DNA of 36,631 nucleotides from JBHOQX01 sp042408595 (GTDB lineage Bacteria; Chloroflexota; Chloroflexia; Chloroflexales; Roseiflexaceae): contig JBHOQX010000070.1 in NCBI GenBank assembly GCA_042408595.1, positions 1 to 36,631 on the forward strand. Direction: 5' to 3'. Positions 8,812 through 16,087 of this stretch are shown here, piece by piece; within the stretch, counting starts at the first letter, position 1, and each line of letters starts with the position of its first letter. The position numbers and the translations under genes are program-made. The notes beneath the pieces are model-generated. The model saw only the letters and a list, made by a program, of their open reading frames with translations. It was not told the DNA's origin and made no database searches.

Positions 8812-9807
8812 TCACTCCGCCGCGAGCGCGGTCGTCGCCAGTTCGGTGCCCGGCCGCAGCTCTTTCTCGAAATGGATGCGTTCGCGGAAGCTGTGCATCC
8901 CGGCGCGCTCGTAGAGCCGTGTCGCTCCAGTCAGGCTGCTGGCATCCACACCGAGGCCAACCCGCCGGCAGCCGCGGGCGCGCAGTTCACCGAAGGCGTG
9001 GTAGAGCAGCGCCATCCCCAGGCCGCGCCGCCGCCATGGGCGCCGCACGCCGAGCGAGTAGACCCATCCGCTCTCCGGGTCGTCCGTCGTGCGCGCCGCA
9101 CACAGGCAGATGCCCGCGATCTGGTCGCCGTCCCAGGCCAGGAAGTATAGCGACGGATCGAAATACGGGTCGCCGGCCAGGTGGTGTTGCCAGCGGGCGA
9201 ATTCGTCCTCGAATGGCCGCTCGACAAAGCCGTAGTGGTCGCGGAAGGCGTCGATGTCGGCCCGGAGCAACGCCGGCTCCTCGCCCGGCTGCATTCCGCG
9301 AACGACAATGCCCGCCGGCCAGACGGGCGCGGGCGGCGGCCTGTCCAGTTCGCGCCGCATCGTCCAGAAATGGCGCACCGGCTGGAAGCCGGCGCCGCGG
9401 AGCAAGGCGACGCCCGGCTCGTCGCTGGCGAGCGCCGAAGCGCGCATGACAACGCGGGCGTCCGGCGGCGCCTGGGCGATCCGCGTCCGCACCCGTTCCT
9501 CCGCCCAGGCCATCAGCGCCGTGCCGATGCCCTGGCCGCGGAGCGACGGCTCGACCCGGCCCAAGACCCACGCCTGCACGAACGGTGCGCTGTTCCAGAC
9601 TTCGACACAGCCGATCATCGCGCCATCCGGCGTGACGGCTACGCGCGTGTCGTCGCGCAGGCTGAGGATTGGATCGCTCCACTCGGTGCGCTGTTCCTCG
9701 AGCGTCACGTCATCCCGGCCGGTGACGGCGCGGCTGGCGCGGTTGAATAAGGCGACCGCCGCCGGCAGGTCGGCCGGCGTCGCCGGCCGTAGGGTGAAGA
9801 AGGTCAT
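8812..9807 (-). CDS. Tandem-GNAT N-acetyltransferase
   Basis: A 331-residue protein with two GNAT folds. The first acetyl-CoA loop is RGQGIG in VEPSLRGQGIGTALM (about residues 84-99), the second is RRRGLG in VRRPWRRRGLGMALLYHAF (about 254-272), so both domains keep the pyrophosphate-binding motif A. The layout resembles mycothiol synthase MshD but also many uncharacterised acetyltransferases, so the substrate is open. The ATG at 9807 is preceded by AAGGAG at good distance. It is divergent from the OsmC gene and shares a 104-base control region that holds a 16-base palindrome. Confidence 0.85.
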   Translation of the reverse strand: MTFFTLRPATPADLPAAVALFNRASRAVTGRDDVTLEEQRTEWSDPILSLRDDTRVAVTPDGAMIGCVEVWNSAPFVQAWVLGRVEPSLRGQGIGTALMAWAEERVRTRIAQAPPDARVVMRASALASDEPGVALLRGAGFQPVRHFWTMRRELDRPPPAPVWPAGIVVRGMQPGEEPALLRADIDAFRDHYGFVERPFEDEFARWQHHLAGDPYFDPSLYFLAWDGDQIAGICLCAARTTDDPESGWVYSLGVRRPWRRRGLGMALLYHAFGELRARGCRRVGLGVDASSLTGATRLYERAGMHSFRERIHFEKELRPGTELATTALAAE

Positions 9808-9843
9808 GTGTGCTCCTTTGTTGATGTGTCGAGCTGCGCCCGC

Positions 9844-9877
9844 TTGACAGGCGCGGCTCTCTCAGGTATATTCCTGA
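9844..9877 (+). promoter_or_regulatory. Consensus promoter of the OsmC gene with an operator-like palindrome
   Basis: TTGACA (9844-9849), a 17-base spacer and TATATT (9867-9872) form a near-ideal sigma70 promoter. TCAGGTATATTCCTGA (9862-9877) is a perfect inverted repeat lying over the -10, placed where a repressor, possibly redox-sensing, could also affect the divergent acetyltransferase. The regulator is not in the window. Confidence 0.75.
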
Positions 9878-9911
9878 TAAACAAGATCAACTTAATTAAA
9901 AAGAGGACGCC

Positions 9912-10469
9912 ATGAGTGTGGAGACTCAGCCAGTGGCGCCAGGCCTGGCGAATGTCGTGGGGCAGATCCGTGATCACCTGCGCACCCTCCCTACGGCGGA
10001 TTCGTCTGTCACCTTTCGGGCTGCCACACAGCTTGCCGAAGGGGTGCGAACCATCGCCAATATTCGGCACTTCGCGCTGACGATCGACGAACCGACCAAC
10101 CTTGGGGGCACGGATCAGGGGCCCAATCCGGTCGAAGTCGTGTTGGCCGCGCTCGGCACATGCCAGGAGATCGTGTACGCGGTCTATGCAGCCGCGGCGG
10201 GCATCCGCCTGGAGCGCCTTGCTGTCGACGTGGAGGGCGATCTCGACCCGCGTGGGTTTTTCGGCGTCGCGGAGGTCGCACCGGGTTTCTCCGAGGTGCG
10301 TTTCCACGTGCAGATCGAGAGCCCAGAGTCGCCGGAGCGCATCGCAGCACTGATAGATGACGTGAACCGTCACTGCCCGGTGCTCGATATTCTCCAGCGT
10401 GCGCTGCCCGTGTCCGGGAGTGTCGCGTTGAATGGGCAGCCCGTACAAGGCTCGTCGGACGCGCGTTGA
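9912..10469 (+). CDS. OsmC/Ohr-family protein (organic-hydroperoxide reductase type)
   Basis: A 185-residue OsmC-family protein. Both redox cysteines are present: Cys84 in LGTCQE at the start of the central helix and Cys155 in the RHCPVLD motif. Family members reduce organic hydroperoxides with dithiol electrons from lipoyl proteins. The segment GGTDQGPNPVEVVLAALGTC matches the conserved OsmC helix entry. About 40 residues precede the domain, slightly longer than usual. The ATG follows an AGAGGA ribosome-binding site and the consensus promoter at 9844-9872. An oxidative-stress role is inferred from the family. Confidence 0.88.
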   Translation: MSVETQPVAPGLANVVGQIRDHLRTLPTADSSVTFRAATQLAEGVRTIANIRHFALTIDEPTNLGGTDQGPNPVEVVLAALGTCQEIVYAVYAAAAGIRLERLAVDVEGDLDPRGFFGVAEVAPGFSEVRFHVQIESPESPERIAALIDDVNRHCPVLDILQRALPVSGSVALNGQPVQGSSDAR

Positions 10470-10486
10470 CTGCCCGTGCCTGCGAA

Positions 10487-10643
10487 GCTGTCTGCAACGG
10501 GGAATCTTGGCGAGCTGCTCTCGCCAAGATTCCCGATGTTCCGCCGCGCGGTCGACGACTGCGCGGCCGACCGCGCGGCGGAGTAGGATGTCTACTGGAG
10601 GCCTTCGGCCCTCAACACCCCTGCTGGGCGCGGTGCAGACAGC
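10487..10643 (+). repeat. Family 1 repeat with near-perfect terminal inverted repeats (157 bp)
   Basis: The ends are GCTGTCTGCAACG (10487-10499) and its inverse with one mismatch (10631-10643). Inside are a perfect stem GGGAATCTTGGCGAG / CTCGCCAAGATTCCC (around 10500-10534), a second GC-rich stem built on CCGCGCGGTCG (10540-10585), and GAGGCCTTCGGCCCTC near 10600. It matches 15601-15726 over nearly its whole length, except for an extra stem of about 22 bases. No ORF and no visible target-site duplication; it looks like a MITE-like or REP-like non-autonomous element. Confidence 0.8.
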
Positions 10644-10715
10644 CGCTGAGAGTCGCCGCTCGCCGTGGGCTGTCCGTTCCATCGACCCCCGACCCCTGAC
10701 CCCTACAGTGGGACA

Positions 10716-12080
10716 CTAGTCCAGCGGCAGCGCCCAGCCCGGCACGGATGGGAAGAGCGCCTCGACCAGCGGGCGGGCGGGCTCGTTCACCCAGACGTCC
10801 GGAAAGGCGTGGTTCAGCTCCGCCAGGCTGCGATACCCGAACAGTAGTTGCAGGAAGACCAGCGGCGGGCAGCCGCCGTCGGCCTTCGGCTCCCACGGCC
10901 CGGTCCGCCACGGCTCGGCGGCGACGAGCCGCCCCTGTGCGAACGCCAGGCGCAGCCCGCTGCGGTAGAAGTCGAGCTTCAGTTCGCCGGTGTGGTGCGC
11001 CAGCGGCGAGCCGGCCAGCCGCCGCTCCAACGCCGGGGCGAGCCGCTGGATGAGCGCCGGCACGTTCGGCACGCGGATGTACCAGGCGTAGGGTGGCCAG
11101 CGGCGCGCGCCGTTCTCCTCGCTCAGCAGGGCGTAGCACGGGTGATCGCGCCCCAGGAAGAGTCGCAGGTTGGCGACCGGCTTCGGATCTTTGAGCGATG
11201 TCCAGCACGGCAGCGATGGTGCACGGTCGCGCAGCGCGCGTAGCACCGCTGGCAGCGCCGCCGCCGGCGGCACGCCGGCCTCGAACCCGATGGCGTTCAC
11301 GCCCAGGTAGGCGCCGGCCCGCAGCCGCTGCATCAGCACATAGCCGGCGGGGTTGCCGTCCGTGTCGCTGACGATCTGCGGACGCCAGCCCTTGCCGGCT
11401 GCGTCGCGCTGACCATCGAGCATCCAGCGCCAGTATGGCTCGTCGATCGGCGTGCTGATCGGGACGCGCGCCCGGTCGCGGGCGTAGAGCCGCATCAGCA
11501 GCGGCATGTCGTCGGGTGTTGCGTCGCGCAGGGCGTAGGCCTCGCATTCGCCCTCCTTCAGCGGCGGGATCGCGCTGAACGGCACGACGTAGCCGCTGGC
11601 CAAGTCGAGCGCGTACTCGTAGCCAAACTGGCGGTAGTAATATGCGATCCCGGTGATCGCCTGCAGGTTGTCGCCGCGCGCCGCGCTGCGGGCGTGGAAC
11701 ATGTCGACGATCGCCCGCACCAGCCCGCGGTTGCGGTAGTCCGGGTGGCTGGCGACGAACTCGGGCCGCCCGACCGCCAGGCGGACGCCGGCGTACTCGA
11801 ACGGCTGGCGCATCACAACCAGCGCGGCGACGATCGTTCGCTGGCGCGTATCCTCGACCAGCGCGAAATCGCCCGGCCCGCCGAGCGGGTGCCGCCCATC
11901 GGCGAAGTCGGCGGCCCACTCGGCGACGTAGGTATTGAGTGGGGCCTCCGGGCTCTCGCGGAAGACATAGCGGTAGAGCTCCTGGATCCCGGGTAAGTCA
12001 GCCGGCGCCGACCCGCGCGCCACCAGGCCGTCGCCCAGGTCGCGGTGGTAGCGCGGGTCGTGGAGGGGTATCTCTGGCAT
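10716..12080 (-). CDS. Eis-like GNAT acetyltransferase with a C-terminal sterol-carrier-like domain
   Basis: A 454-residue protein with the Eis-family layout: an N-terminal GNAT domain with motif A in ASHPDYRNRGLVRAIVDMFH (about residues 110-130), the GIAYYYRQFGYEYAL segment typical of Eis, a second degenerate GNAT domain, and a C-terminal domain (TGELKLDFYRSGLRLAF...) resembling SCP2. Eis proteins acetylate aminoglycosides or lysine side chains and form hexamers; the substrate here is not known. The start ATG follows AGGAG at seven bases. Its stop codon lies just beyond the family 1 repeat, with CCCC/GACCCC-type sequence between. Confidence 0.85.
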   Translation of the reverse strand: MPEIPLHDPRYHRDLGDGLVARGSAPADLPGIQELYRYVFRESPEAPLNTYVAEWAADFADGRHPLGGPGDFALVEDTRQRTIVAALVVMRQPFEYAGVRLAVGRPEFVASHPDYRNRGLVRAIVDMFHARSAARGDNLQAITGIAYYYRQFGYEYALDLASGYVVPFSAIPPLKEGECEAYALRDATPDDMPLLMRLYARDRARVPISTPIDEPYWRWMLDGQRDAAGKGWRPQIVSDTDGNPAGYVLMQRLRAGAYLGVNAIGFEAGVPPAAALPAVLRALRDRAPSLPCWTSLKDPKPVANLRLFLGRDHPCYALLSEENGARRWPPYAWYIRVPNVPALIQRLAPALERRLAGSPLAHHTGELKLDFYRSGLRLAFAQGRLVAAEPWRTGPWEPKADGGCPPLVFLQLLFGYRSLAELNHAFPDVWVNEPARPLVEALFPSVPGWALPLD

Positions 12081-12132
12081 GGCGTATCTCCTGTTGTGGA
12101 TGGAGGGCGATGGACGGTGAGTTCAGAAACGG

Positions 12133-12185
12133 AGAAAAGGAGGCCAGGCACCCAGGCGATCAGCTCGTTCCTGATCCGGTGGCCT
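12133..12185 (-). terminator. Possible stem-loop terminator downstream of the second tandem-GNAT gene
   Basis: On the minus strand AGGCCA (12180-12185) pairs with TGGCCT (12141-12146), and within the loop GATCAG pairs with CTGATC; CCTTTTCTC follows. The stem is interrupted and the T-run is short, so this is tentative. Confidence 0.3.
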
Positions 12186-12225
12186 TCTTGTCTCTTTGTT
12201 TCCTACGCCTGGCGTTCGCCCTTCG

Positions 12226-13044
12226 TCATCCCGTCACGCAAACGCGGTAGTATCCAAAACTTCGCCGCACACGGAAGCCGCACGATTCGTATAATCTGAG
12301 CGCGTTGTGGTTCTCGCTCTTTACCTCGATCCGGATGTCGCGCCAGCCGTCGGCGAGCAGGATGTCGAGCGCATTCAGCAGCATCTGCCGGCCGATGCCG
12401 CGCCTCTGACGCTCGGGCAGCACGCCGAAGGCGGTCACGTCGGCGAAACTCGGGTAGCGCCCGATCCGCAGCAGACCCACCGACTCGCCGTTCAATTCGC
12501 CGAGAACGTATTGCTGTGTTGGGGTGGCCAGGCCGCGGGCGACGTGCCGGCGAGCTTCATCCAATGGATCGTTGAAGGCCGCAGCCTGGATACCGGCGAG
12601 CATCTCAGCTTCATCAGGGCCGGCGGGAACGAGACGCAGCCCAGGCACGCGCGGGCGTCTCCGCTCGATCAGGGCCGCGTCCAACACCATGGCGTGCTCG
12701 GCGAACGCGAACTGAGCGCCGACCGCCCGTGCGAATGCCTCGCTCGACGCCGATGCTCGATCGCAGACAAGCAGGAAGCTCTCTCGCCCGCGCCTGCCAG
12801 CGTCGTCGGTGATGGCCGCCAGCAGCGCCCGCCCCACGCCGGCCCGCCGGGCGTCCGGGCGAACCCACAGACCCGCCTCGCTGCCGCTGCCGTAGTCGTT
12901 CAAAAGCGCCAGCCCAACAAGATCGCCGGCCCGCTCGTGGCGCAGAATCTGTGTATCCTCGTCGAGCTCCGGCGGTGCAAGACCGTCTTGCCGGCTCCAG
13001 TCGGCCAGCAGCGCCGCGGCTTGCTCTCTATCTATCTCGCTCAC
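12226..13044 (-). CDS. Tandem-GNAT N-acetyltransferase
   Basis: A 272-residue protein with two GNAT domains: motif A of the first is VRPDARRAGVGRALL (about residues 60-75) and of the second GVLPERQRRGIGRQML (about 205-221). The second ends in the usual ALRLYESCGFRVR strand. The GTG at 13042-13044 is preferred because GGAG lies five bases before it and the GNAT fold begins soon after; the frame is open further upstream without matching sequence. It follows the ABC-2 permease gene on the same strand after 107 bases. Together with the genes at 8812 and 10716, it gives three GNAT genes in about 5 kb. Confidence 0.82.
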   Translation of the reverse strand: MSEIDREQAAALLADWSRQDGLAPPELDEDTQILRHERAGDLVGLALLNDYGSGSEAGLWVRPDARRAGVGRALLAAITDDAGRRGRESFLLVCDRASASSEAFARAVGAQFAFAEHAMVLDAALIERRRPRVPGLRLVPAGPDEAEMLAGIQAAAFNDPLDEARRHVARGLATPTQQYVLGELNGESVGLLRIGRYPSFADVTAFGVLPERQRRGIGRQMLLNALDILLADGWRDIRIEVKSENHNALRLYESCGFRVRRSFGYYRVCVTG

Positions 13045-13151
13045 ACTGTCTCCGGTTTTGAACGCCGAAAAGCGAGTCGGAGGGAAAACGGTGGACGGTA
13101 CTGAAATCGCCCTACGCCGTACCGCCCATCGCCTATGGTTCTCCGTCCCGC

Positions 13152-14006
13152 TCACCCGTTCCGTTTCAGCACGCCGGTCGCCTTGGCGTAGCGCTCGGCG
13201 CGGGCGAAGGCCCACAGCCCGGCCGGCACCGTCAGCAGCCCGGTCACGAGCAGCGGCATGATCGACGGCGCCCAGAGCGCTGCGGCATCCGCGCCGTTCA
13301 GCAGGGCCGCGCGCATCCCTTCCAGCATGTAGAACGCCGGCGACAGGTAGGCCATCCAGCGCAGCCAGGCGGGCAGCACGTCGATGGTGTAGTACACGCC
13401 GCTGACCAGCAGCACCAGCGCCTTGATGATGTTGGTCATCTGCAGGCCCTTTTCCGGCGACAGCAGCGGCAGAATTGCGGCGAACATCCCCAGGCCGATG
13501 AAGCTCAGGCTTCCGACGACCACGATCAGCAGCATACTGGCGAGATTGGCGTTGCTCAGATCGACCCGGAAGAAGAGCGAGACGATGCCGATGATCACCG
13601 CGGTATGCAGCACGCCGTAGAGCACGGCGAAGGCCGCCTGCCCGAGCAGGTGCGTGAGCCGCGAGATCGGCGCCATGAAGGTGTACTCGATCGTCCCCTC
13701 CCAGCGCTCCCACTGGATCGACTCGCTCACCAGGTCGAAGACCATCGACAGATAGTGCCAGACGAGCGTCCCGACCATCAGGTAGAGCACGAAGTAGTTG
13801 ACCTGCGCCGGGCTCAGCGCGACGCCGGTGACACTGCTGGAGCCCTCGGCGATGAAGATGATCGAGAGGGCGTTCACGACCGAATACGCCAGCCAGACCA
13901 GTTCCCAGGCCCAGTAGCGTTTGATCAGGTTGGCGTTGCGCTCGATAAAGGCGTACGCGCCGCGGATTTCGCGGCCAAGCGTCCCGCCGCTGGAAAGTGT
14001 GCTCAT
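13152..14006 (-). CDS. ABC-2 type transporter permease
   Basis: A 284-residue membrane protein with six predicted hydrophobic helices (starting near residues 38, 70, 122, 158, 185 and 248) and the ABC-2 layout; QWERWEGTIEYTFMAPISR is the usual cytoplasmic loop between helices 2 and 3. Such permeases work as dimers with an ATPase such as the one encoded at 16994-17938 to export drugs, lipids or polysaccharide. Both genes run leftward but are separated by rsgA, a RIO kinase and small genes, so pairing is inferred. The ATG is preceded by AAAGGCGG at short distance. A palindromic repeat lies directly upstream. Confidence 0.85.
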   Translation of the reverse strand: MSTLSSGGTLGREIRGAYAFIERNANLIKRYWAWELVWLAYSVVNALSIIFIAEGSSSVTGVALSPAQVNYFVLYLMVGTLVWHYLSMVFDLVSESIQWERWEGTIEYTFMAPISRLTHLLGQAAFAVLYGVLHTAVIIGIVSLFFRVDLSNANLASMLLIVVVGSLSFIGLGMFAAILPLLSPEKGLQMTNIIKALVLLVSGVYYTIDVLPAWLRWMAYLSPAFYMLEGMRAALLNGADAAALWAPSIMPLLVTGLLTVPAGLWAFARAERYAKATGVLKRNG

Positions 14007-14028
14007 AACCGCCTTTGTATCAGTTCAG

Positions 14029-14103
14029 AGTTCGGAGTGCAGCGTGCAGCGTTACAAGGAAGATCCTATCGCAATTGTGAACTTTGCACGCTGCACGCTG
14101 CAC
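14029..14103. repeat. Family 2 palindromic repeat (TGCAAAGTTC type)
   Basis: GTGCAGCGTGCAGCG (14037-14051) and CGCTGCACGCTGCAC (14089-14103) are perfect 15-base inverted arms around a 37-base centre that includes GCAATTGTGAACTTTGCA. The centre resembles 20120-20155 in the spacer between the HAD and SH3 genes. The stop codon of the 77-residue ORF abuts the right arm. Confidence 0.75.
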
Positions 14104-14337
14104 TTACACGCGTCTTCCGCCCCGGCGGACGGTCTTGCGCCGGTCGGCGCGGCGGCGGTCGCGCGATTCGCCGCTGCCCCGCGCCAGGCGCCGCAGCCAC
14201 TGGCCTTCGGCGCTGCCGGCCTGCGCGGCGCGGCGCTCATCCGCCACCCGCAGCCCGACCATCCGCTCCCAGTCCTCCTGCTGTTCCAGCTCTTCGGCGT
14301 CGTCGATGTCCTGTACGTTGATATGGACACGCGGCAT
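14104..14337 (-). CDS. Small hypothetical protein, acidic N-terminus and Arg-rich tail
   Basis: A 77-residue ORF with codon use like its neighbours (G/C at most third positions). The N-terminal half is acidic and likely helical (QDIDDAEELEQQEDWERM); the C-terminal third is rich in arginine (DRRRADRRKTVRRGGRR). No family recognised. A charge-segregated small protein of this type could bind nucleic acid or ribosomes, but that is speculation. The start is preceded by GGGGAGG 13 bases upstream, further than ideal, and that site can be buried in the hairpin described at 14346-14386. The gene lies between the RIO kinase and the ABC permease. Confidence 0.5.
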   Translation of the reverse strand: MPRVHINVQDIDDAEELEQQEDWERMVGLRVADERRAAQAGSAEGQWLRRLARGSGESRDRRRADRRKTVRRGGRRV

Positions 14338-14345
14338 TGCTGTAA

Positions 14346-14386
14346 GCGCCCTCCCCGCAGCGGGGCGCAGCGGGCATGCGCGCCCC
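14346..14386 (-). promoter_or_regulatory. Overlapping hairpins between a 23-codon ORF and the 77-codon ORF
   Basis: On plus coordinates, GGGGCGC (14362-14368) can pair with GCGCCCC (14380-14386), or its GGGCGC part can pair with GCGCCC (14346-14351); CCCCG/CGGGG (14353-14357, 14361-14365) is a third option. The last two options would sequester the GGGGAGG site of the 77-codon ORF. High GC makes chance pairing common, so a regulatory role is tentative. Confidence 0.35.
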
Positions 14387-14388
14387 GG

Positions 14389-14460
14389 CTAGTCTTTCGG
14401 TGTGATCGACATAACGGCGTCCGTGGTCACCAGACTGATAGTGCATGTTTGCGCAGACAT
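14389..14460 (-). CDS. 23-residue ORF with a near-perfect ribosome-binding site
   Basis: ATG at 14458-14460, stop TAG at 14389-14391. The upstream sequence AAAGGAGGTG is one of the best Shine-Dalgarno sites in the window, four bases from the ATG, which argues for real translation. The peptide begins MSAQTCTISLV and ends SITPKD; it has one cysteine, is not a signal peptide and shows no known precursor motif. It lies 71 bases after the RIO kinase stop and 51 bases before the 77-codon ORF, so it may be a tiny protein or a leader/coupling ORF for the gene below it. Confidence 0.5.
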   Translation of the reverse strand: MSAQTCTISLVTTDAVMSITPKD

Positions 14461-14531
14461 CGGCACCTCCTTTCTGCGATAACGCGACGAGCGGGTAGAG
14501 ATGAGCGATGCCTCGAGCTATCGCCCCGTGC

Positions 14532-15548
14532 TCATCCGCGATCCCCGATCTCCCTTGCTTCGGCGTCGCGCCCGATCAGCGACTCGTCGGCGGCTCGGTC
14601 CTGCGGGTTCGGTGCGGCATAACGCTGCCACAGATCATCGGCGAGGGCCGCCGGGTCGCGGCGCACGCCCTGCGTGGCGAAGTACTCGCAGACGCGGGTG
14701 ATATCGCGCTGCAAAATAGCGTGGGCGCTGCGGTTGCTGCGGCTGCTTGTCACCTGCGGGAAATCGATCAGGGTGATCGCGCCTTCCCAGTACAGAATGT
14801 TGTAGCCCGACAGGTCGCCGTGGATGAACCCCTGCTGGAGCAGCAGCTCCACGTTGCGCATGACCTCCCCGAACAGCGCCACGGCTTCAGTGCGGCCCAG
14901 CCGGACGCTCTGAAGGATCGGCGCGGCGCGGCGCTCGTCGCCGACGTAGCCCATGAGCAGGGCGTTGTCGTTTGCGGCGACCGGGCGCGGCACGGCAGCC
15001 CCGGCCCGGTGCAGCCGCTCCAGCGTGGTGAACTCGTACATCAGCCACGAGGTGTGCGCCACCTGCTCGCCGAACGCGGTCTTTTTGCCGAGCGCCCGCA
15101 TGATTCGGTGGTCGCTGTTCTTTACCCGCTGGCCGTCGGCGGTGAGCACCGGGCGGCCCTCTTTGTACACCGCATCGTTGCGCAGGTTGCGGAACGACCG
15201 CGGTCGGTAGACCTTGGCCGCCAGCAGCGCCGCGCCGGTGCTCGGGTGGCCGGCGCAGCGGTAGACGCTCGCCTCCTTGCCGCCCTTGACGCTCGCCAGC
15301 ACGTCGGTGATCAGCTGCTGCTCGTAGAACGAGCGGAGCGAATCACGCAGCCAGACGGCCTCGAAACGCGCCGGCTGGTAGGTGGTCGTGAAGTCGCCCT
15401 CCGGCACGCTGGTGTCGGCCAGCGCCACGGCGGGCGGTGGGCGCTTCGCCGGGGCTTTCGGCCGGCGCGCGCGCCCGGTGTCGTACGACGGGTCGTAACG
15501 CTCAGCGTAGTGCGCCCAGCGGTCGAGCCCGTCCATGTCATCATCCAT
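14532..15548 (-). CDS. RIO1-like serine/threonine protein kinase
   Basis: A 338-residue RIO-family kinase. Key motifs are present: the nucleotide loop SVKGGKEASVYRC (about residues 86-98), a lysine-containing AAKVYRP strand, the catalytic loop GFIHGDLSGYNILYW with Asp and Asn, and the metal-binding LIDFPQV (IDxPQ in place of the usual ID.SQ). The first 60 residues are a charged, probably unstructured extension. In eukaryotes and archaea RIO kinases act in small-subunit maturation; bacterial members are less well characterised. The neighbour upstream, rsgA, also matures the 30S subunit, which fits a ribosome-assembly context. ATG at 15548 is preceded by AGGAG; the frame extends further into repeat sequence. 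Confidence 0.88.
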   Translation of the reverse strand: MDDDMDGLDRWAHYAERYDPSYDTGRARRPKAPAKRPPPAVALADTSVPEGDFTTTYQPARFEAVWLRDSLRSFYEQQLITDVLASVKGGKEASVYRCAGHPSTGAALLAAKVYRPRSFRNLRNDAVYKEGRPVLTADGQRVKNSDHRIMRALGKKTAFGEQVAHTSWLMYEFTTLERLHRAGAAVPRPVAANDNALLMGYVGDERRAAPILQSVRLGRTEAVALFGEVMRNVELLLQQGFIHGDLSGYNILYWEGAITLIDFPQVTSSRSNRSAHAILQRDITRVCEYFATQGVRRDPAALADDLWQRYAAPNPQDRAADESLIGRDAEAREIGDRG

Positions 15549-15600
15549 CGCCGGATCGCTCCTTACATTGCCCGATTGCGCCACAGAGGACTCAGACGCG

Positions 15601-15726
15601 GTCTGCAACGGGAAGGTTTGGAGGGCGCAGCCCTCCACGATTCCTGATGTTCCGCCGATCGCGCGGGGGTAGGATGTCTGCTGGGGGCCTGCGGCCCCCA
15701 ACCTCCCCGCTGGGCGCGTTGCAGAC
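15601..15726 (+). repeat. Family 1 repeat, 126-bp copy with perfect 10-bp terminal inverted repeats
   Basis: GTCTGCAACG (15601-15610) and CGTTGCAGAC (15717-15726) are exact inverses. The interior matches 10487-10643, including GATGTTCCGCCG, GTAGGATGTCT and CTGGGCGCG, with its own compensated stems TGGAGGGC/GCCCTCCA and TGGGGGCC/GGCCCCCA. Stems that differ between copies but stay paired suggest that structure is retained. Confidence 0.8.
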
Positions 15727-15737
15727 TGCCTCTCCGC

Positions 15738-15793
15738 GGCGGGCCGCAGGCCCGCTACACCTCCCGCGGTGCGGACGACCGCGCACGTCCTGT
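15738..15793 (+). repeat. Family 1 companion module
   Basis: A 56-base module starting GGCGGGCCGCAGGCCC and ending near CGTCCTGT, matching 3014-3067 (inverted) and 20986-21040. It sits 11 bases after the 126-bp element and ends before the 78-residue gene. The whole spacer 15549-15834 holds no gene. Confidence 0.65.
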
Positions 15794-15834
15794 CAGGGGA
15801 CGCCGGGGTCGTTCGTCTCCGCGCCCGCTGCGGC

Positions 15835-16071
15835 TTATTCGAATGTCATGTTCGCGCCATAGGCCGGCCCGGCACGTTCGAGGTCGCCGTAGCGCGCCCG
15901 CAGCCGCCAGCCCCAGGCGACCATCCGGTCCGCCAGCCAGAGCGCCACCGGGGCATAGCGCGCCGCACGCCGTTTGTGTGCCGTCGCGGCGTATACCCTG
16001 CGCGCCTGCTCGCTCTCCCGCAGCAGATCTTCTGCGTGGTAGCGGGATGCTTCGAAGTGAGATGGGTTCAT
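15835..16071 (-). CDS. Small hypothetical protein (78 aa)
   Basis: A 78-residue protein, mostly helical and basic, starting MNPSHFEASRYHAEDLLRES; no signal peptide or membrane helix is clear, although ALWLADRMVAWGW is an amphipathic, tryptophan-rich stretch. The ATG at 16071 is preceded by GGAG nine bases upstream and lies 17 bases after the rsgA stop, so it is very probably the last gene of the ATPase-rsgA operon. The family is not one I can name. The AEDLL-R-E motif recalls short proteins found beside ribosome-related genes, but this is weak. Confidence 0.65.
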   Translation of the reverse strand: MNPSHFEASRYHAEDLLRESEQARRVYAATAHKRRAARYAPVALWLADRMVAWGWRLRARYGDLERAGPAYGANMTFE

Positions 16072-16087
16072 GGCTCTTATCTCCCGG

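Noticed and set aside
14508..15647. 379-codon plus-strand frame opposite the RIO kinase
   Set aside because: It mirrors the kinase codons; no domain, and no ribosome-binding site at its start.
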